NCBI GenBank assembly: GCA_023417745.1
Contig: JAEZEM010000314.1
Coordinates: 1-12,568 of the forward strand
Reading direction: 5' to 3'
Length of the DNA stretch: 12,568 nucleotides
Source: Pseudomonadota bacterium
GTDB lineage: Bacteria; Desulfobacterota; Desulfovibrionia; Desulfovibrionales; Desulfovibrionaceae
Shown here in pieces: positions 1 to 7,272 of the stretch. Numbering within the stretch: position 1 is the stretch's first letter; each line of letters starts with the position of its first letter. Both the position numbers and the translations under genes were made by a program. Under the pieces are notes generated by a model, which searched no databases, had not been told where the DNA came from, and saw nothing but the letters and a program-made list of their open reading frames with translations.

Positions 1-42
1 GTCCGGGGGCCTCAGGCCCCCGGCCGCCGGAGGCACTCTTCC
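1..42 (-). repeat. Palindromic intergenic repeat, copy 1 (minus orientation)
   Basis: A perfect 9-bp stem (3-11 with 15-23) closes on the 3-nt loop TCA. It is followed by CCGCCGGAGGCA and a pyrimidine-rich tract (to about 48). Read on the minus strand it is polypurine, then TGCCTCCGGCGGC, then the G-run hairpin. The same order recurs on the plus strand at 9189-9268, so this is a repeated element and not just one terminator. In the plus direction the hairpin followed by TCTTCCTCTTCT could also act as a weak terminator for an upstream gene, possibly moxR. The element resembles REP-like repeats I associate with Desulfovibrio genomes; that link is from memory. Confidence 0.7.
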
Positions 43-51
43 TCTTCTACG

Positions 52-70
52 CCCCCGGCCTTGCCGGGGG
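52..70. other. GC hairpin just upstream of the DUF58 gene
   Basis: A perfect 8-bp inverted repeat, CCCCCGGC (52-59) and GCCGGGGG (63-70), with a 3-nt loop, lies 25 bp before the first gene start. No T-tract follows on the plus strand. It may be part of the neighbouring repeat, a leader hairpin or a processing site. Nothing in the sequence decides between these. Confidence 0.45.
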
Positions 71-95
71 GGCGGGGGCTTGATACCGAGCGGGC

Positions 96-1001
96 ATGGG
101 GAACATGCAGGCTTCGCAGCTTCTTGCCCGGGCGCGCCGGTTGCGCCTGACGCCGCGATTGGCCGCCGCCGCGCCGCTTGCCGGCGAGTATCGCGGCGCC
201 TATCCGGGCGCGGGCATGGAGTATGAAGAGTCCCGGGAGTATGCGCCCGGCGACGATGTGGCCGCCATGGACTGGAAGGCCACGGCTCGGCTGAGCCGGC
301 CTTTTGTGAAGCGTTTTCGGGAAGAGCGCAGCCTGACCTTGCTGCTGGCCGTGGACGTCAGCCCCTCCATGACCTGCCCTTGTCCGCGCGAACCGCTCTA
401 TTGGACCGCCGCCCTGGCCGCCGTGACCTTGGCCGTCAGCGCCGCCGTCAGCCGCGACCGGGTCGGGCTGGTGCTTTTCACCGACCGGGTCGAGGCTTTT
501 TTGCCGCCGCGCGCCGGCCCGGCCGTGCCCGTGGCCGTGGCTCGGCTTTTGGCCGAGACTCGTCCTCAGGGCCGGGGCACCGATCCCGGGCCGGCTTTGG
601 AGTTGGCCGCGACCGCTTTGGTGCATCGCAGCGCGGTGATGCTTTTTTCCGATTTCCTTTCCGGCGATTTCGCCTCCTCCTTTGGCCGGCTGGCGGCTCG
701 GCACGACGTGGCCGCCGGGTTTGTCGTCCCGGACGACGACGCCTGCCTGCCGCCGCTGGGTCTGGCTGCCGTGGCCGATCCCGAGGACGGACGACCGATC
801 GTCATCGACTGCGCCGCGCCGGCTGCCCGGGCGCGTTTTGTTGCCGCCCGCCAGGCTCAGCGCGAGGCCGGTCGCGCCGCCCTGGTCCGGGCCGGGGCGC
901 GCACGCTGACCCTGCCGGCGGACGAACACCCGGCCGAGGCGCTTGGCGCCTATCTGCGCCGCCGCGCCCGCCGGGGACGGAGCCTGGGGCCGCATCCGTG
1001 A
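96..1001 (+). CDS. DUF58 family protein with VWA-like fold, first gene of Bat-type operon
   Basis: 301 aa, cytosolic, no signal peptide or membrane segment. The family signature lies at residues 31-80 (EYRGAYPGAG, then EYAPGDD, MDWKATAR and VKRFREER), which is the DUF58 hallmark. A VWA-like fold follows with a MIDAS-type DVSPS at 87-91, Thr162 in GTDPG and Asp186 in FSDF, so the metal site looks intact. DUF58 proteins are normally encoded beside a MoxR AAA+ ATPase and VWA membrane proteins and are thought to link the ATPase to them; the biochemical role is not settled. An in-frame TGA at 81-83 limits the start; ATG 96 has GAG five bases ahead, and ATG 105 is the alternative. The stop overlaps the next start by 4 bp (GTGA). 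Confidence 0.93.
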   Translation: MGNMQASQLLARARRLRLTPRLAAAAPLAGEYRGAYPGAGMEYEESREYAPGDDVAAMDWKATARLSRPFVKRFREERSLTLLLAVDVSPSMTCPCPREPLYWTAALAAVTLAVSAAVSRDRVGLVLFTDRVEAFLPPRAGPAVPVAVARLLAETRPQGRGTDPGPALELAATALVHRSAVMLFSDFLSGDFASSFGRLAARHDVAAGFVVPDDDACLPPLGLAAVADPEDGRPIVIDCAAPAARARFVAARQAQREAGRAALVRAGARTLTLPADEHPAEALGAYLRRRARRGRSLGPHP

Positions 1002-1471
1002 ACGACATCCGCGACATCAAGGCGCCGCTGCCGCTGTCTGCCGCGTCGTCGTCGCTGCCCTGGCTGGCCGGCGGCGCGTTGCTCGTCGTATGCGGCCTGG
1101 CCCTGTGGCGGCGCGGGCGGTTTCGGAGGCGACGGCCCGACGCCCGGCCCCTTGGCCCGGCCGAGGCCCGGGCCGCCTGGAAAGCCCTGGAGACTGAAGC
1201 GGCCAGGCTTGACGACCGCGAGTTCGCCTTCCGGATAGCCGCCGTGGCCCGGGCTGGGCTGGAAGCCCGGGGGCTGGCCGCCGTGGCCCTGACCGCCGCC
1301 GAAATCACGGCCGGGCTGGAAACTTCCACCTTTGGACCGGAACTGGGCCGGGCGCTGGCGACGCTTTTGGCGCGCGCCGAAGCAGTCGGCTACGCCGGGG
1401 CGGCTTATGCCCCGGGGGAGCGGCAGGACGATCTGGCCGCCGCGCGGGTGCTGGTTGGGGGGCGACCGTGA
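998..1471 (+). CDS. DUF4381-like single-pass membrane protein of the MoxR/VWA operon
   Basis: 157 aa starting at GTG 998, which overlaps the DUF58 stop (GTGA). The open frame extends further upstream, but that part is the shadow of the DUF58 gene. The N-terminus (DIRDIKAPLPLS) is the typical proline-rich lead-in of DUF4381 proteins. One membrane helix spans about residues 20-37, then an Arg-rich stop-transfer segment (39-46), then a cytoplasmic helical domain with REFAFRIAAVARAGLEARG at 74-92. Family and position (between DUF58 and BatA) support a small accessory subunit of the Bat/MoxR membrane assembly; no catalytic residues are known. It overlaps the next gene by 4 bp. The family call rests mainly on operon position, the N-terminal motif and topology, since the sequence is weakly conserved. 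Confidence 0.8.
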   Translation: MNDIRDIKAPLPLSAASSSLPWLAGGALLVVCGLALWRRGRFRRRRPDARPLGPAEARAAWKALETEAARLDDREFAFRIAAVARAGLEARGLAAVALTAAEITAGLETSTFGPELGRALATLLARAEAVGYAGAAYAPGERQDDLAAARVLVGGRP

Positions 1472-2454
1472 TCGCCCTGGCCCATCCGGCCGCCCTGGCG
1501 CTGGTGCTGCTTTTGCCGGCGGCCTTGTGGCTGCGCCACCAGAGCGACCGCCGGGGAGCGGCTGCCTTGCCCGGAGCCGGGGAGGTGCGGGGCGTCGGAC
1601 TATCCTTCGCGCTGCGTCTGGGCGGCCTCTTGCGGCCCCTTGGGCTGGTCGTCGCCATCCTGGCCCTGGCCGGGCCGAGCCTGCCGCCGGATACGCCCAG
1701 CTATGTCGGCCGGGGCGTGGACCTCATGTTCGCCGTGGACCTCTCGCCGTCCATGGCGGCCATGGACATGCCGGCCCAGGGCCGCACCATCACCCGGCTG
1801 GCCGCCGTGGTCGAGGCGGCGGGCAAGCTGACCGAGGCCCGGCCCGGCGACCGCATCGGGCTGGTCGGCTTCGGGGCCAGGGCCTATCTCATCGTGCCGC
1901 CGACCACCGACCGGACTGCCCTGGTCCAGGCGCTGGCCAGCCTCGACACCGGCGCGGCCGGCCCCAAGACGGCCATGGGCGACGCCGTGGGGCTGGCCGC
2001 CAAGCGGTTGGCCGAAAGCCCGGGACTGGCCAAGGCGGTCATCGTTTTCGGCGACGGCCGGTCCAACGCCGGCGAGGCCGACCCCGTGGCCGCCGCCCAG
2101 GCGGCCGCCCGGCATGGCGTCAACGTCTTTGCCGTGGGCGTGGGGGGCGACGGACCGGCTCCGTTTCTCGTGGCCCATCCCATCCTGGGCAAGCAGATCA
2201 TCACCGAAGCCGCGCCGGTGGATGAAGCGGCTTTGACCGCCATGGTCCGGGCCGGCGGCGGCGCGTTCTGGCGGGCCGTCGATCCGGCCGCCCTGGCCCG
2301 GGCCACGGCGGCCATCGATACGATGACGCCAAGCGACATCCGGGCCGAGCCGGACCGAGGCCAGTCCTTGACCCCGCTGCTGGCCGGACTGGCCGTGTGT
2401 CTGCTCACGGCCTGGGCCGCCCTGGCCGCCACACGGGGGCTGGCCCTGCCATGA
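1468..2454 (+). CDS. batA: BatA-like VWA-domain membrane protein
   Basis: 328 aa from GTG 1468, overlapping the previous stop by 4 bp. The BatA-type N-terminus has two membrane helices (about 4-22 and 55-70). A periplasmic-type VWA domain follows (about 84-275) with MIDAS residues DLSPS (91-95), Thr168 in KTAMGDA and Asp196 in FGDGRSN. A third helix lies near the C-terminus (about 303-323). Family knowledge: BatA proteins belong to the Bacteroides aerotolerance operon group and are thought to form membrane complexes with BatB, acting with MoxR ATPases in envelope stress or metal-dependent maturation. The usual TDG motif is replaced by GDG here, but the metal-binding Asp is kept. The stop overlaps the next start (ATGA). 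Confidence 0.92.
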   Translation: MIALAHPAALALVLLLPAALWLRHQSDRRGAAALPGAGEVRGVGLSFALRLGGLLRPLGLVVAILALAGPSLPPDTPSYVGRGVDLMFAVDLSPSMAAMDMPAQGRTITRLAAVVEAAGKLTEARPGDRIGLVGFGARAYLIVPPTTDRTALVQALASLDTGAAGPKTAMGDAVGLAAKRLAESPGLAKAVIVFGDGRSNAGEADPVAAAQAAARHGVNVFAVGVGGDGPAPFLVAHPILGKQIITEAAPVDEAALTAMVRAGGGAFWRAVDPAALARATAAIDTMTPSDIRAEPDRGQSLTPLLAGLAVCLLTAWAALAATRGLALP

Positions 2455-4187
2455 CCTTCGCCCGTCCCGACTGGCTGTGGCTGCTTGTCCCGGCCGCCCT
2501 GTGTCTGGGATTTGCCTGGACAGCCTCCCGGCGTCGCCGGGCCGTGGCCGCCGGCTGGCCGGCCCTGGCCGCGCGGCCGGGCCGACGCGCCCTCAAAAGC
2601 ACCTGTTTCGTTTGCGCCGTGGCCGCTCTGGCCCTGGCCGGGGCCGGGCCGCGCCTGGGCACGGAGAAGCCGGACGCATCGACCAAGACGCCGCCCCGGC
2701 TGCGGCTCATGGTCGTCCTGGACTGTTCGCGCAGCATGTTGGCTCGGGATGTGCCGCCGGACCGGCTGGGCGCGGCCAAGCGGCTTGTCCTCGACGTGCT
2801 TGCCCGGCTGCCCGGCCTGGATGTCGGGCTGGTCGGCTTTGCCGGCCGGGCCTGGCTGGCTTGCCCTCCCACCCCGGACCGGGCCGGGCTGGCGCTTTTT
2901 CTCGACGGCCTGTCTCCCGAAGTCGCCCCCCTGGGCGGCACCGATCCGGCCACGGGCCTGGAAGCGGCCGGGCTGGCCCTGGCCGGGGTCCGACCGGCGG
3001 CGGCGCTGCTGGTCACGGACGGCCAAGCCACGGTCGCGACGGCTGATCCGACCCGGCCGCCCCTGCCGCCGGGCGTGCCGGTTTATGCCGTGGCCGTGGG
3101 TTCCGACCAGGCGGCGGCCGTGCCCGGACCGGGCGGGGAGCCGCTTCGAAACGCGGCCGGTTCTCCGGTCGCCGCCGGGGTGGATTACCCGGCCCTGGCC
3201 GCCCTGGCCGGAGCCACCGGCGGCGCGGCTTACCGGCTGGCTCCGGACGCGCCCTGGCCGGCCGCCGCCATTGCCGCCGCCCTGGCCGAAGGAGCCGCCT
3301 CGGGCGACAACTCGCCGGACACGGCCACGGCCGACGACGACGGCGCACTGTTTCTGGCCCTGGCCGTGGTCCTGCTCCTGGCCGATCTGTCCCTGCCCCC
3401 GGGCCGGAAGCTGGCCGGGCTGCTGCTCTTGGCCAGCCTGGCTCTGGCCGGCCCGGTCGAGGCCGCCACTTCGGCCGGCGAGCAAAACGGGCGGGGCCTT
3501 GAAGCCGCCGCCAAAGGCGACCAGCAAACCGCCCTAGCCGCCTTCTTGGCCGCCCGGGCCCGCGATCCCGACGATCCGGCCATCCTGTATAACATCGGCA
3601 CGGCCTATTACCGCCTGGGCCGCTTCGCCGAAGCCCAAGCCGCCTTTGACCGGGCCGCCGCCGGACCAGACAAGACGCTCGCCGCCAAGACCCGCTACAA
3701 TCAGGGCAACGCCGTCTGGCGATTGCACGACCGAGACCGGGCCATGGCCGCCTATGAAGCCGCCCTGGCCCTTGATCCGACCGATGCCGACGCCCGGGCC
3801 AACCTGGACTGGCTGCGCACCAACCCGTCGCCGGTCCCGGACCAGGACGGCGCGCCCGATCCCGACCGGGCCGAGAGCGCGCCCCACGGTCAGGGACAGG
3901 CCAAGGACCAGGGCGACGGCCAGGCTCCGGCCCCGACTCCGGGCGACGACGGAAAAGGCGAAACACAACCTTCGGCCGAAGCGGCCGCGCCCACCCCCGG
4001 CCGAGCCGGCGACGAGGCGGCCGAGGCCCGGCTGCCCGTTCCCGGTCGGGACGGCGACGAAACCCGTCAGCGCCGGGCGAGCGCCCCGGGCGCGGCCGAC
4101 GATCCCGTGCTTGGGCGCATCCCGGATCTGGTCGGCCAGCCCGTGGCCCCGGTCTATGCCCGGCCCACGGTGGAGAAGGACTGGTGA
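2451..4187 (+). CDS. batB: BatB-BatC fusion: VWA domain plus TPR repeats
   Basis: 578 aa from ATG 2451, which overlaps the batA stop (ATGA); an open frame 18 codons longer exists but lies in batA. Order of parts: two N-terminal membrane helices (about 7-24 and 52-66); VWA domain (about 84-280) with MIDAS DCSRS (91-95), Thr164 in GGTDPATG and Asp190 in LLVTDGQ; two close membrane helices (about 299-314 and 321-338); then TPR-type helices (about 342-456) with AILYNIGTAYYRLGRFAEA and RYNQGNAVW. A charged, Pro/Gly/Gln/Asp-rich, probably disordered segment (457-550) ends in the conserved-looking tail EKDW. BatB and BatC are separate genes in Bacteroides; fused forms occur in proteobacteria. The TPR part should face the periplasm if the topology above is right. 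It overlaps the next gene by 4 bp. Confidence 0.92.
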   Translation: MTFARPDWLWLLVPAALCLGFAWTASRRRRAVAAGWPALAARPGRRALKSTCFVCAVAALALAGAGPRLGTEKPDASTKTPPRLRLMVVLDCSRSMLARDVPPDRLGAAKRLVLDVLARLPGLDVGLVGFAGRAWLACPPTPDRAGLALFLDGLSPEVAPLGGTDPATGLEAAGLALAGVRPAAALLVTDGQATVATADPTRPPLPPGVPVYAVAVGSDQAAAVPGPGGEPLRNAAGSPVAAGVDYPALAALAGATGGAAYRLAPDAPWPAAAIAAALAEGAASGDNSPDTATADDDGALFLALAVVLLLADLSLPPGRKLAGLLLLASLALAGPVEAATSAGEQNGRGLEAAAKGDQQTALAAFLAARARDPDDPAILYNIGTAYYRLGRFAEAQAAFDRAAAGPDKTLAAKTRYNQGNAVWRLHDRDRAMAAYEAALALDPTDADARANLDWLRTNPSPVPDQDGAPDPDRAESAPHGQGQAKDQGDGQAPAPTPGDDGKGETQPSAEAAAPTPGRAGDEAAEARLPVPGRDGDETRQRRASAPGAADDPVLGRIPDLVGQPVAPVYARPTVEKDW

Positions 4188-5341
4188 GGCGCACTTTCGC
4201 CCTGGCCGCCCGGCTGTCGGCGACCCTGCTCCTGGCCGTGGTCCTGGCTTGGCCCGGGGAGGCCCTGGCCCAGGTTCCGGCCGGACCGGCCGCCGCGCCG
4301 CCGGGCCTTGCCGGCAAGACGGTCTTGCTCGACGCGACCCTGACCCCGCCCAACCCCTGGCTCGGCCAAACCGCCGTCTATGCCCTGACCCTGTACCGCT
4401 CCGTGGCCGCCTCGGGCCTGTCCGTGACCCCGCCGGCTTTCGAAGGCTTTGACGCCGCCCCCCTGCCCGGCCAGGACGACGGCCAGCTCACGGCCGGCGG
4501 GAAGCGCTATGTCGTCAGCCGCGTAGCCTACGCCCTGACCCCCAAGCGCGCCGGCCGGCTCTCCCTGGGGCCGCCCCAGGCCAGACTCGTCGGCCTAGCC
4601 GGGACCTCGGCCCCCCTCACGATGGCCGGGCCGGCCCTGACTGCCGAGGTCCGCCCGCTGCCGCCGCCGGACGGGCTCCCCGATTCGGAACTGGTCGGAC
4701 GCCTGGAGCTGACGGCCGCCCTGACCCCGGCTGCCCTGGCCGTGGGGCAGGAAGCGCGCCTGACCGTCACGCTGACGGGCCGGGGCAACCTGTCCGAGGC
4801 GACGCTGCCGCCTCCGACCGTGCCCCAGGGCTTGCTCCTGCGGCTGCTCGGCCACCAAGACGCGTTTACCCCCGGCCCGGACGGCGCGACCGGACGCCGG
4901 GTCTTCCACTATGGCCTCACGCCGACCGCCCCGGGCCGCTACGCCTTGCCGGGACTCTCGGTGGCGGTCTTCGACCCGGCCGCCGGAGCCTGGAGCGTGG
5001 CCGCCGGGCCGGAGCTGGCGCTCCTTGCCACGCCCAGAACCCAGGCCGCCCAGGACGCCGCACCAGCGGCCAGCCCGGGCCGGCGGGCCGAGGCCGGGGA
5101 GGTGGTCGCCGCCACGGCCGGCTGGCGGCGTCTGCTGCCGATTCTTGCCCCAAAAGTTGCCGTCGTCGCTGCCACGCCCCTGGCCTGCGCCCCCGAGGCC
5201 GGGGCCGAAACCCTGGCCGTGCTGCCGCCCGGCCGCCGCGTCGCCCTGGGGCCGACCCGAAACGGCTTCGTGCGCCTGGAAACCGGCGACGACATAGTGG
5301 GCTGGGTCCCCCGCAATACGACTGTCACCATTTTACCGTAG
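4184..5341 (+). CDS. batD: BatD-like exported protein with C-terminal SH3-like segment
   Basis: 385 aa from GTG 4184, overlapping the batB stop by 4 bp. The signal peptide is residues 1-29 (RR, hydrophobic LSATLLLAVVLAW, cleavage near ALA-Q). Two beta-rich BatD/Oxygen-tolerance-type segments follow: about 44-155 (NPWLGQTAVYALTLYRS, then RVAYALTPKRAGRLSLGP) and about 172-282 (LAVGQEARLTVTLTGRGNL, then YGLTPTAPGRYALPGL). Residues 325-385 look like a bacterial SH3 fold (LPPGRRVALG, GFVRLETGDDIVGWVP). BatD proteins are usually clearly longer with a C-terminal membrane helix; here only a weak hydrophobic stretch (316-330) is present, so the protein may be soluble in the periplasm. It is the last gene of the overlapping cluster; no strong terminator follows. 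Confidence 0.85.
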   Translation: MRRTFALAARLSATLLLAVVLAWPGEALAQVPAGPAAAPPGLAGKTVLLDATLTPPNPWLGQTAVYALTLYRSVAASGLSVTPPAFEGFDAAPLPGQDDGQLTAGGKRYVVSRVAYALTPKRAGRLSLGPPQARLVGLAGTSAPLTMAGPALTAEVRPLPPPDGLPDSELVGRLELTAALTPAALAVGQEARLTVTLTGRGNLSEATLPPPTVPQGLLLRLLGHQDAFTPGPDGATGRRVFHYGLTPTAPGRYALPGLSVAVFDPAAGAWSVAAGPELALLATPRTQAAQDAAPAASPGRRAEAGEVVAATAGWRRLLPILAPKVAVVAATPLACAPEAGAETLAVLPPGRRVALGPTRNGFVRLETGDDIVGWVPRNTTVTILP

Positions 5342-5364
5342 GTTTCGCGACCGGCGGCGCGCCC

Positions 5365-5392
5365 TTGCCAATTGACGCCAGTCTGGTATCGA
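5365..5392 (+). promoter_or_regulatory. Candidate promoter before the PilZ gene
   Basis: TTGCCA (5365-5370) and TATCGA (5387-5392) are 16 bp apart and lie 44 bp before the chosen ATG. The -35 matches five of six consensus bases, but the -10 is weak. A GGTA-N5-TACC inverted repeat (5385-5397) covers the -10. Read-through from the bat operon is equally possible, because no terminator is evident in this 94-bp gap. Confidence 0.25.
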
Positions 5393-5435
5393 TTACCCAC
5401 TGTGCCGCCACAATCAACGATGCAGGTTGTTTCGC

Positions 5436-7223
5436 ATGAACGATTCCCTGGCGCCCGTCATCCAGGCCACACTGGATCTGCATTTCGGTCGTCTTGACCC
5501 CCTGGTCAGCGAGCCGGCGGCCCGCCCGGAACTCATCCGGGCCGCCGCCACGCTCATGCGGCGCATTGCCGAAAACATCCTGGCCGTGCCCGACGACTGC
5601 CCGGTGGACACCCTGGTCCAGCGCCACGTGTTCGCCAAGGACAAGGCCTTGCCGGCCTGGCTCGTCAACCGGGGGCTGGTGACCTGCGACAACGACCGGC
5701 AACAGCTCGAACCCTCGGTGCGCTCACTCCTGGTCAATCCGTTCAATCGACGGCGGTTTCTGGATTTTCTCAGCAACGAACTGCTCTACCACCGCTGGCT
5801 GTGGGCGCGCGAGGACGACAAGCGCCATTTTCCCATCCGCTGCGCCAACGAACTGCGGGAAAACGGCTACTGCCTGGAACTCAACACCTTCGACCACGTC
5901 ATCAAACTCGGGGACAACATCATCGCCCCCCCGGGCAAGACCGACGACGCCGCCCACTGGCGGCTGCGTTCCATCGGCACGGTCTGCCTGGTCGATCTGG
6001 CGGCCAAACCGATCTTCGACTACACCGCCCGATTGCTCGAAGCGAAATACAAGACCACGTTTATTCTCGATACCTTCAAGGCCCTTTTCGCCGCCGCCAA
6101 CCGGACCCCGGGCAGCCCCGAACGCCAGGCCGCCCTGGTCATGGGTGAAATTCCCAAGGTCTTCACCCTGGCCGACCATGCCCAGCCCCTGGGCCTGACC
6201 GGCCAGGCCACGTCCCTGGAACTGCTGCGCCGGCTGCTGGCCGCGTTTGACCGCCAGACCAGCCGCAACTTCCCGGAATCGCGCCTGCGCCTGGGAGCCG
6301 AACCGCCCCAGGGCGTGGCCAACCGGGTGGCGGCCATGATCTGGCTGCGCCGCACCCTGGCTCGGGTCAAGGAAGAGCAGCAGAAAAAAACCGCCCCCGC
6401 CCGGGGGCATAAGGTATCCGAACGCACCGTGCTGCTGGCCGCCGCCGACCAGAAAAGCATCCTCTATTTCAACCTGTTCGCCGATCCCGCCGACACGGCC
6501 ATCAATCCCTGCCACATCCGCAGCGTGGACGACGACTCCATGACCGTGGTCTCCCCGCGCGGCAACCGCTTAAACGACGCCGCCCCGGGCCAGGAAGTCA
6601 GCGGCTACTTCGCCGTGGTCGGGGCCAACAAGAAAAGCACCTACTGCGATTTTCGCACCACGGTGGAGTCGGTGGCCTGCCCGGACGAAAACCACTGTCT
6701 GGTGGAACTGTCCATCCCGGCCACCTTCGAGCTCACCCGCCGCAACCACAAACGGCTGCCCGTGGACCCCGGATCGGTGGCCCTGTTCGAAATGGCCGCC
6801 CCGGCCCCGGCCGCAGACTGGAACCTCTTTAACTCCCTGGAGAAATGGCCGCGTCCGTTTTGCATTATCCCTGACGGCCTGAGCCATTGCCGCATCAAGG
6901 ACCTCTCGGCCGGAGGGATGCTGCTGGAAATCCACCACGACGCGCCGGCCTGCCCCTATTTCACCGAGGACAGCCGCGACCATCCCCTGCTCGTCCAGGT
7001 CAAGCTGGCCGGCAAGCCCAACACCGCCCCCCTGTGGCTGGGCATCCGGGCCGAGGCCAAGCGCATCCGGGATTTTCCGCCGCTGCGCAAAAAATACGTG
7101 GGCTTTCAGTTCGTGGAGGCCGGCGAGGTGCGAAACGAGCGCTCGGTGCGCTTTGCGCCGGTAGGCAAGGACGGACTCTATCTCATCAACGACTGGATCT
7201 TCCGCAACGGACTGGGAAAATAG
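5436..7223 (+). CDS. PilZ-domain protein (c-di-GMP-binding type) with large unknown N-terminal region
   Basis: 595 aa from ATG 5436, with AGG nine bases ahead; an in-frame TTG at 5427 lacks a spaced ribosome site. No signal peptide or membrane helix is seen. The C-terminal half has a YcgR-N-like beta segment (about 341-425, with LYFNLF and the basic GANKKSTYCDF), then a PilZ domain with both binding motifs: RNHKR (436-440, RxxxR) and DLSAGG (489-494, (D/N)xSxxG). This predicts c-di-GMP binding. About 45 residues between the two motifs are an unusual insertion. Residues 1-310 are helical and charged, with NPFNRRRFLDFLSNELLYH (101-119); I do not recognise them. The gene is codirectional with the bat operon, 94 bp downstream. 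The target process is unknown: motility, envelope and adhesion are all possible. Confidence 0.85.
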   Translation: MNDSLAPVIQATLDLHFGRLDPLVSEPAARPELIRAAATLMRRIAENILAVPDDCPVDTLVQRHVFAKDKALPAWLVNRGLVTCDNDRQQLEPSVRSLLVNPFNRRRFLDFLSNELLYHRWLWAREDDKRHFPIRCANELRENGYCLELNTFDHVIKLGDNIIAPPGKTDDAAHWRLRSIGTVCLVDLAAKPIFDYTARLLEAKYKTTFILDTFKALFAAANRTPGSPERQAALVMGEIPKVFTLADHAQPLGLTGQATSLELLRRLLAAFDRQTSRNFPESRLRLGAEPPQGVANRVAAMIWLRRTLARVKEEQQKKTAPARGHKVSERTVLLAAADQKSILYFNLFADPADTAINPCHIRSVDDDSMTVVSPRGNRLNDAAPGQEVSGYFAVVGANKKSTYCDFRTTVESVACPDENHCLVELSIPATFELTRRNHKRLPVDPGSVALFEMAAPAPAADWNLFNSLEKWPRPFCIIPDGLSHCRIKDLSAGGMLLEIHHDAPACPYFTEDSRDHPLLVQVKLAGKPNTAPLWLGIRAEAKRIRDFPPLRKKYVGFQFVEAGEVRNERSVRFAPVGKDGLYLINDWIFRNGLGK

Positions 7224-7236
7224 GCCCCAAAACAAA

Positions 7237-7266
7237 CCGGCCCCGAAGCTCGCGCTTCGGGGCCGG
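7237..7266 (-). terminator. Intrinsic terminator between convergent genes
   Basis: A perfect 13-bp stem (7237-7249 with 7254-7266) closes on a 4-nt loop. On the minus strand it is followed by TTTGTTTT, a good terminator tail for the transporter gene ending at 7273. On the plus strand it sits 13 bp after the PilZ stop and is followed by CCGCTTTC, a poor tail, so termination of the PilZ transcript is possible but weaker. Confidence 0.85.
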
Positions 7267-7272
7267 CCGCTT

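Noticed and set aside
12..995. 327-codon minus-strand open frame opposite the DUF58 gene
   Set aside because: Low-complexity antisense shadow; only its last residues are of note because they read the repeat in the same frame as the AraC tail.
1884..3527. 547-codon open frame on the minus strand opposite batA and batB
   Set aside because: It is opposite two genes with clear domains. Its product is Gly/Arg/Gln-rich with no recognisable domain, as expected from antisense frames in GC-rich DNA.
3013..4353. 446-codon minus-strand open frame
   Set aside because: Arg/Pro-rich low-complexity product opposite batB and batD; no family features.
5427..5429. TTG as start of the PilZ gene
   Set aside because: No ribosome site at usable distance; ATG three codons later has AGG at proper spacing.
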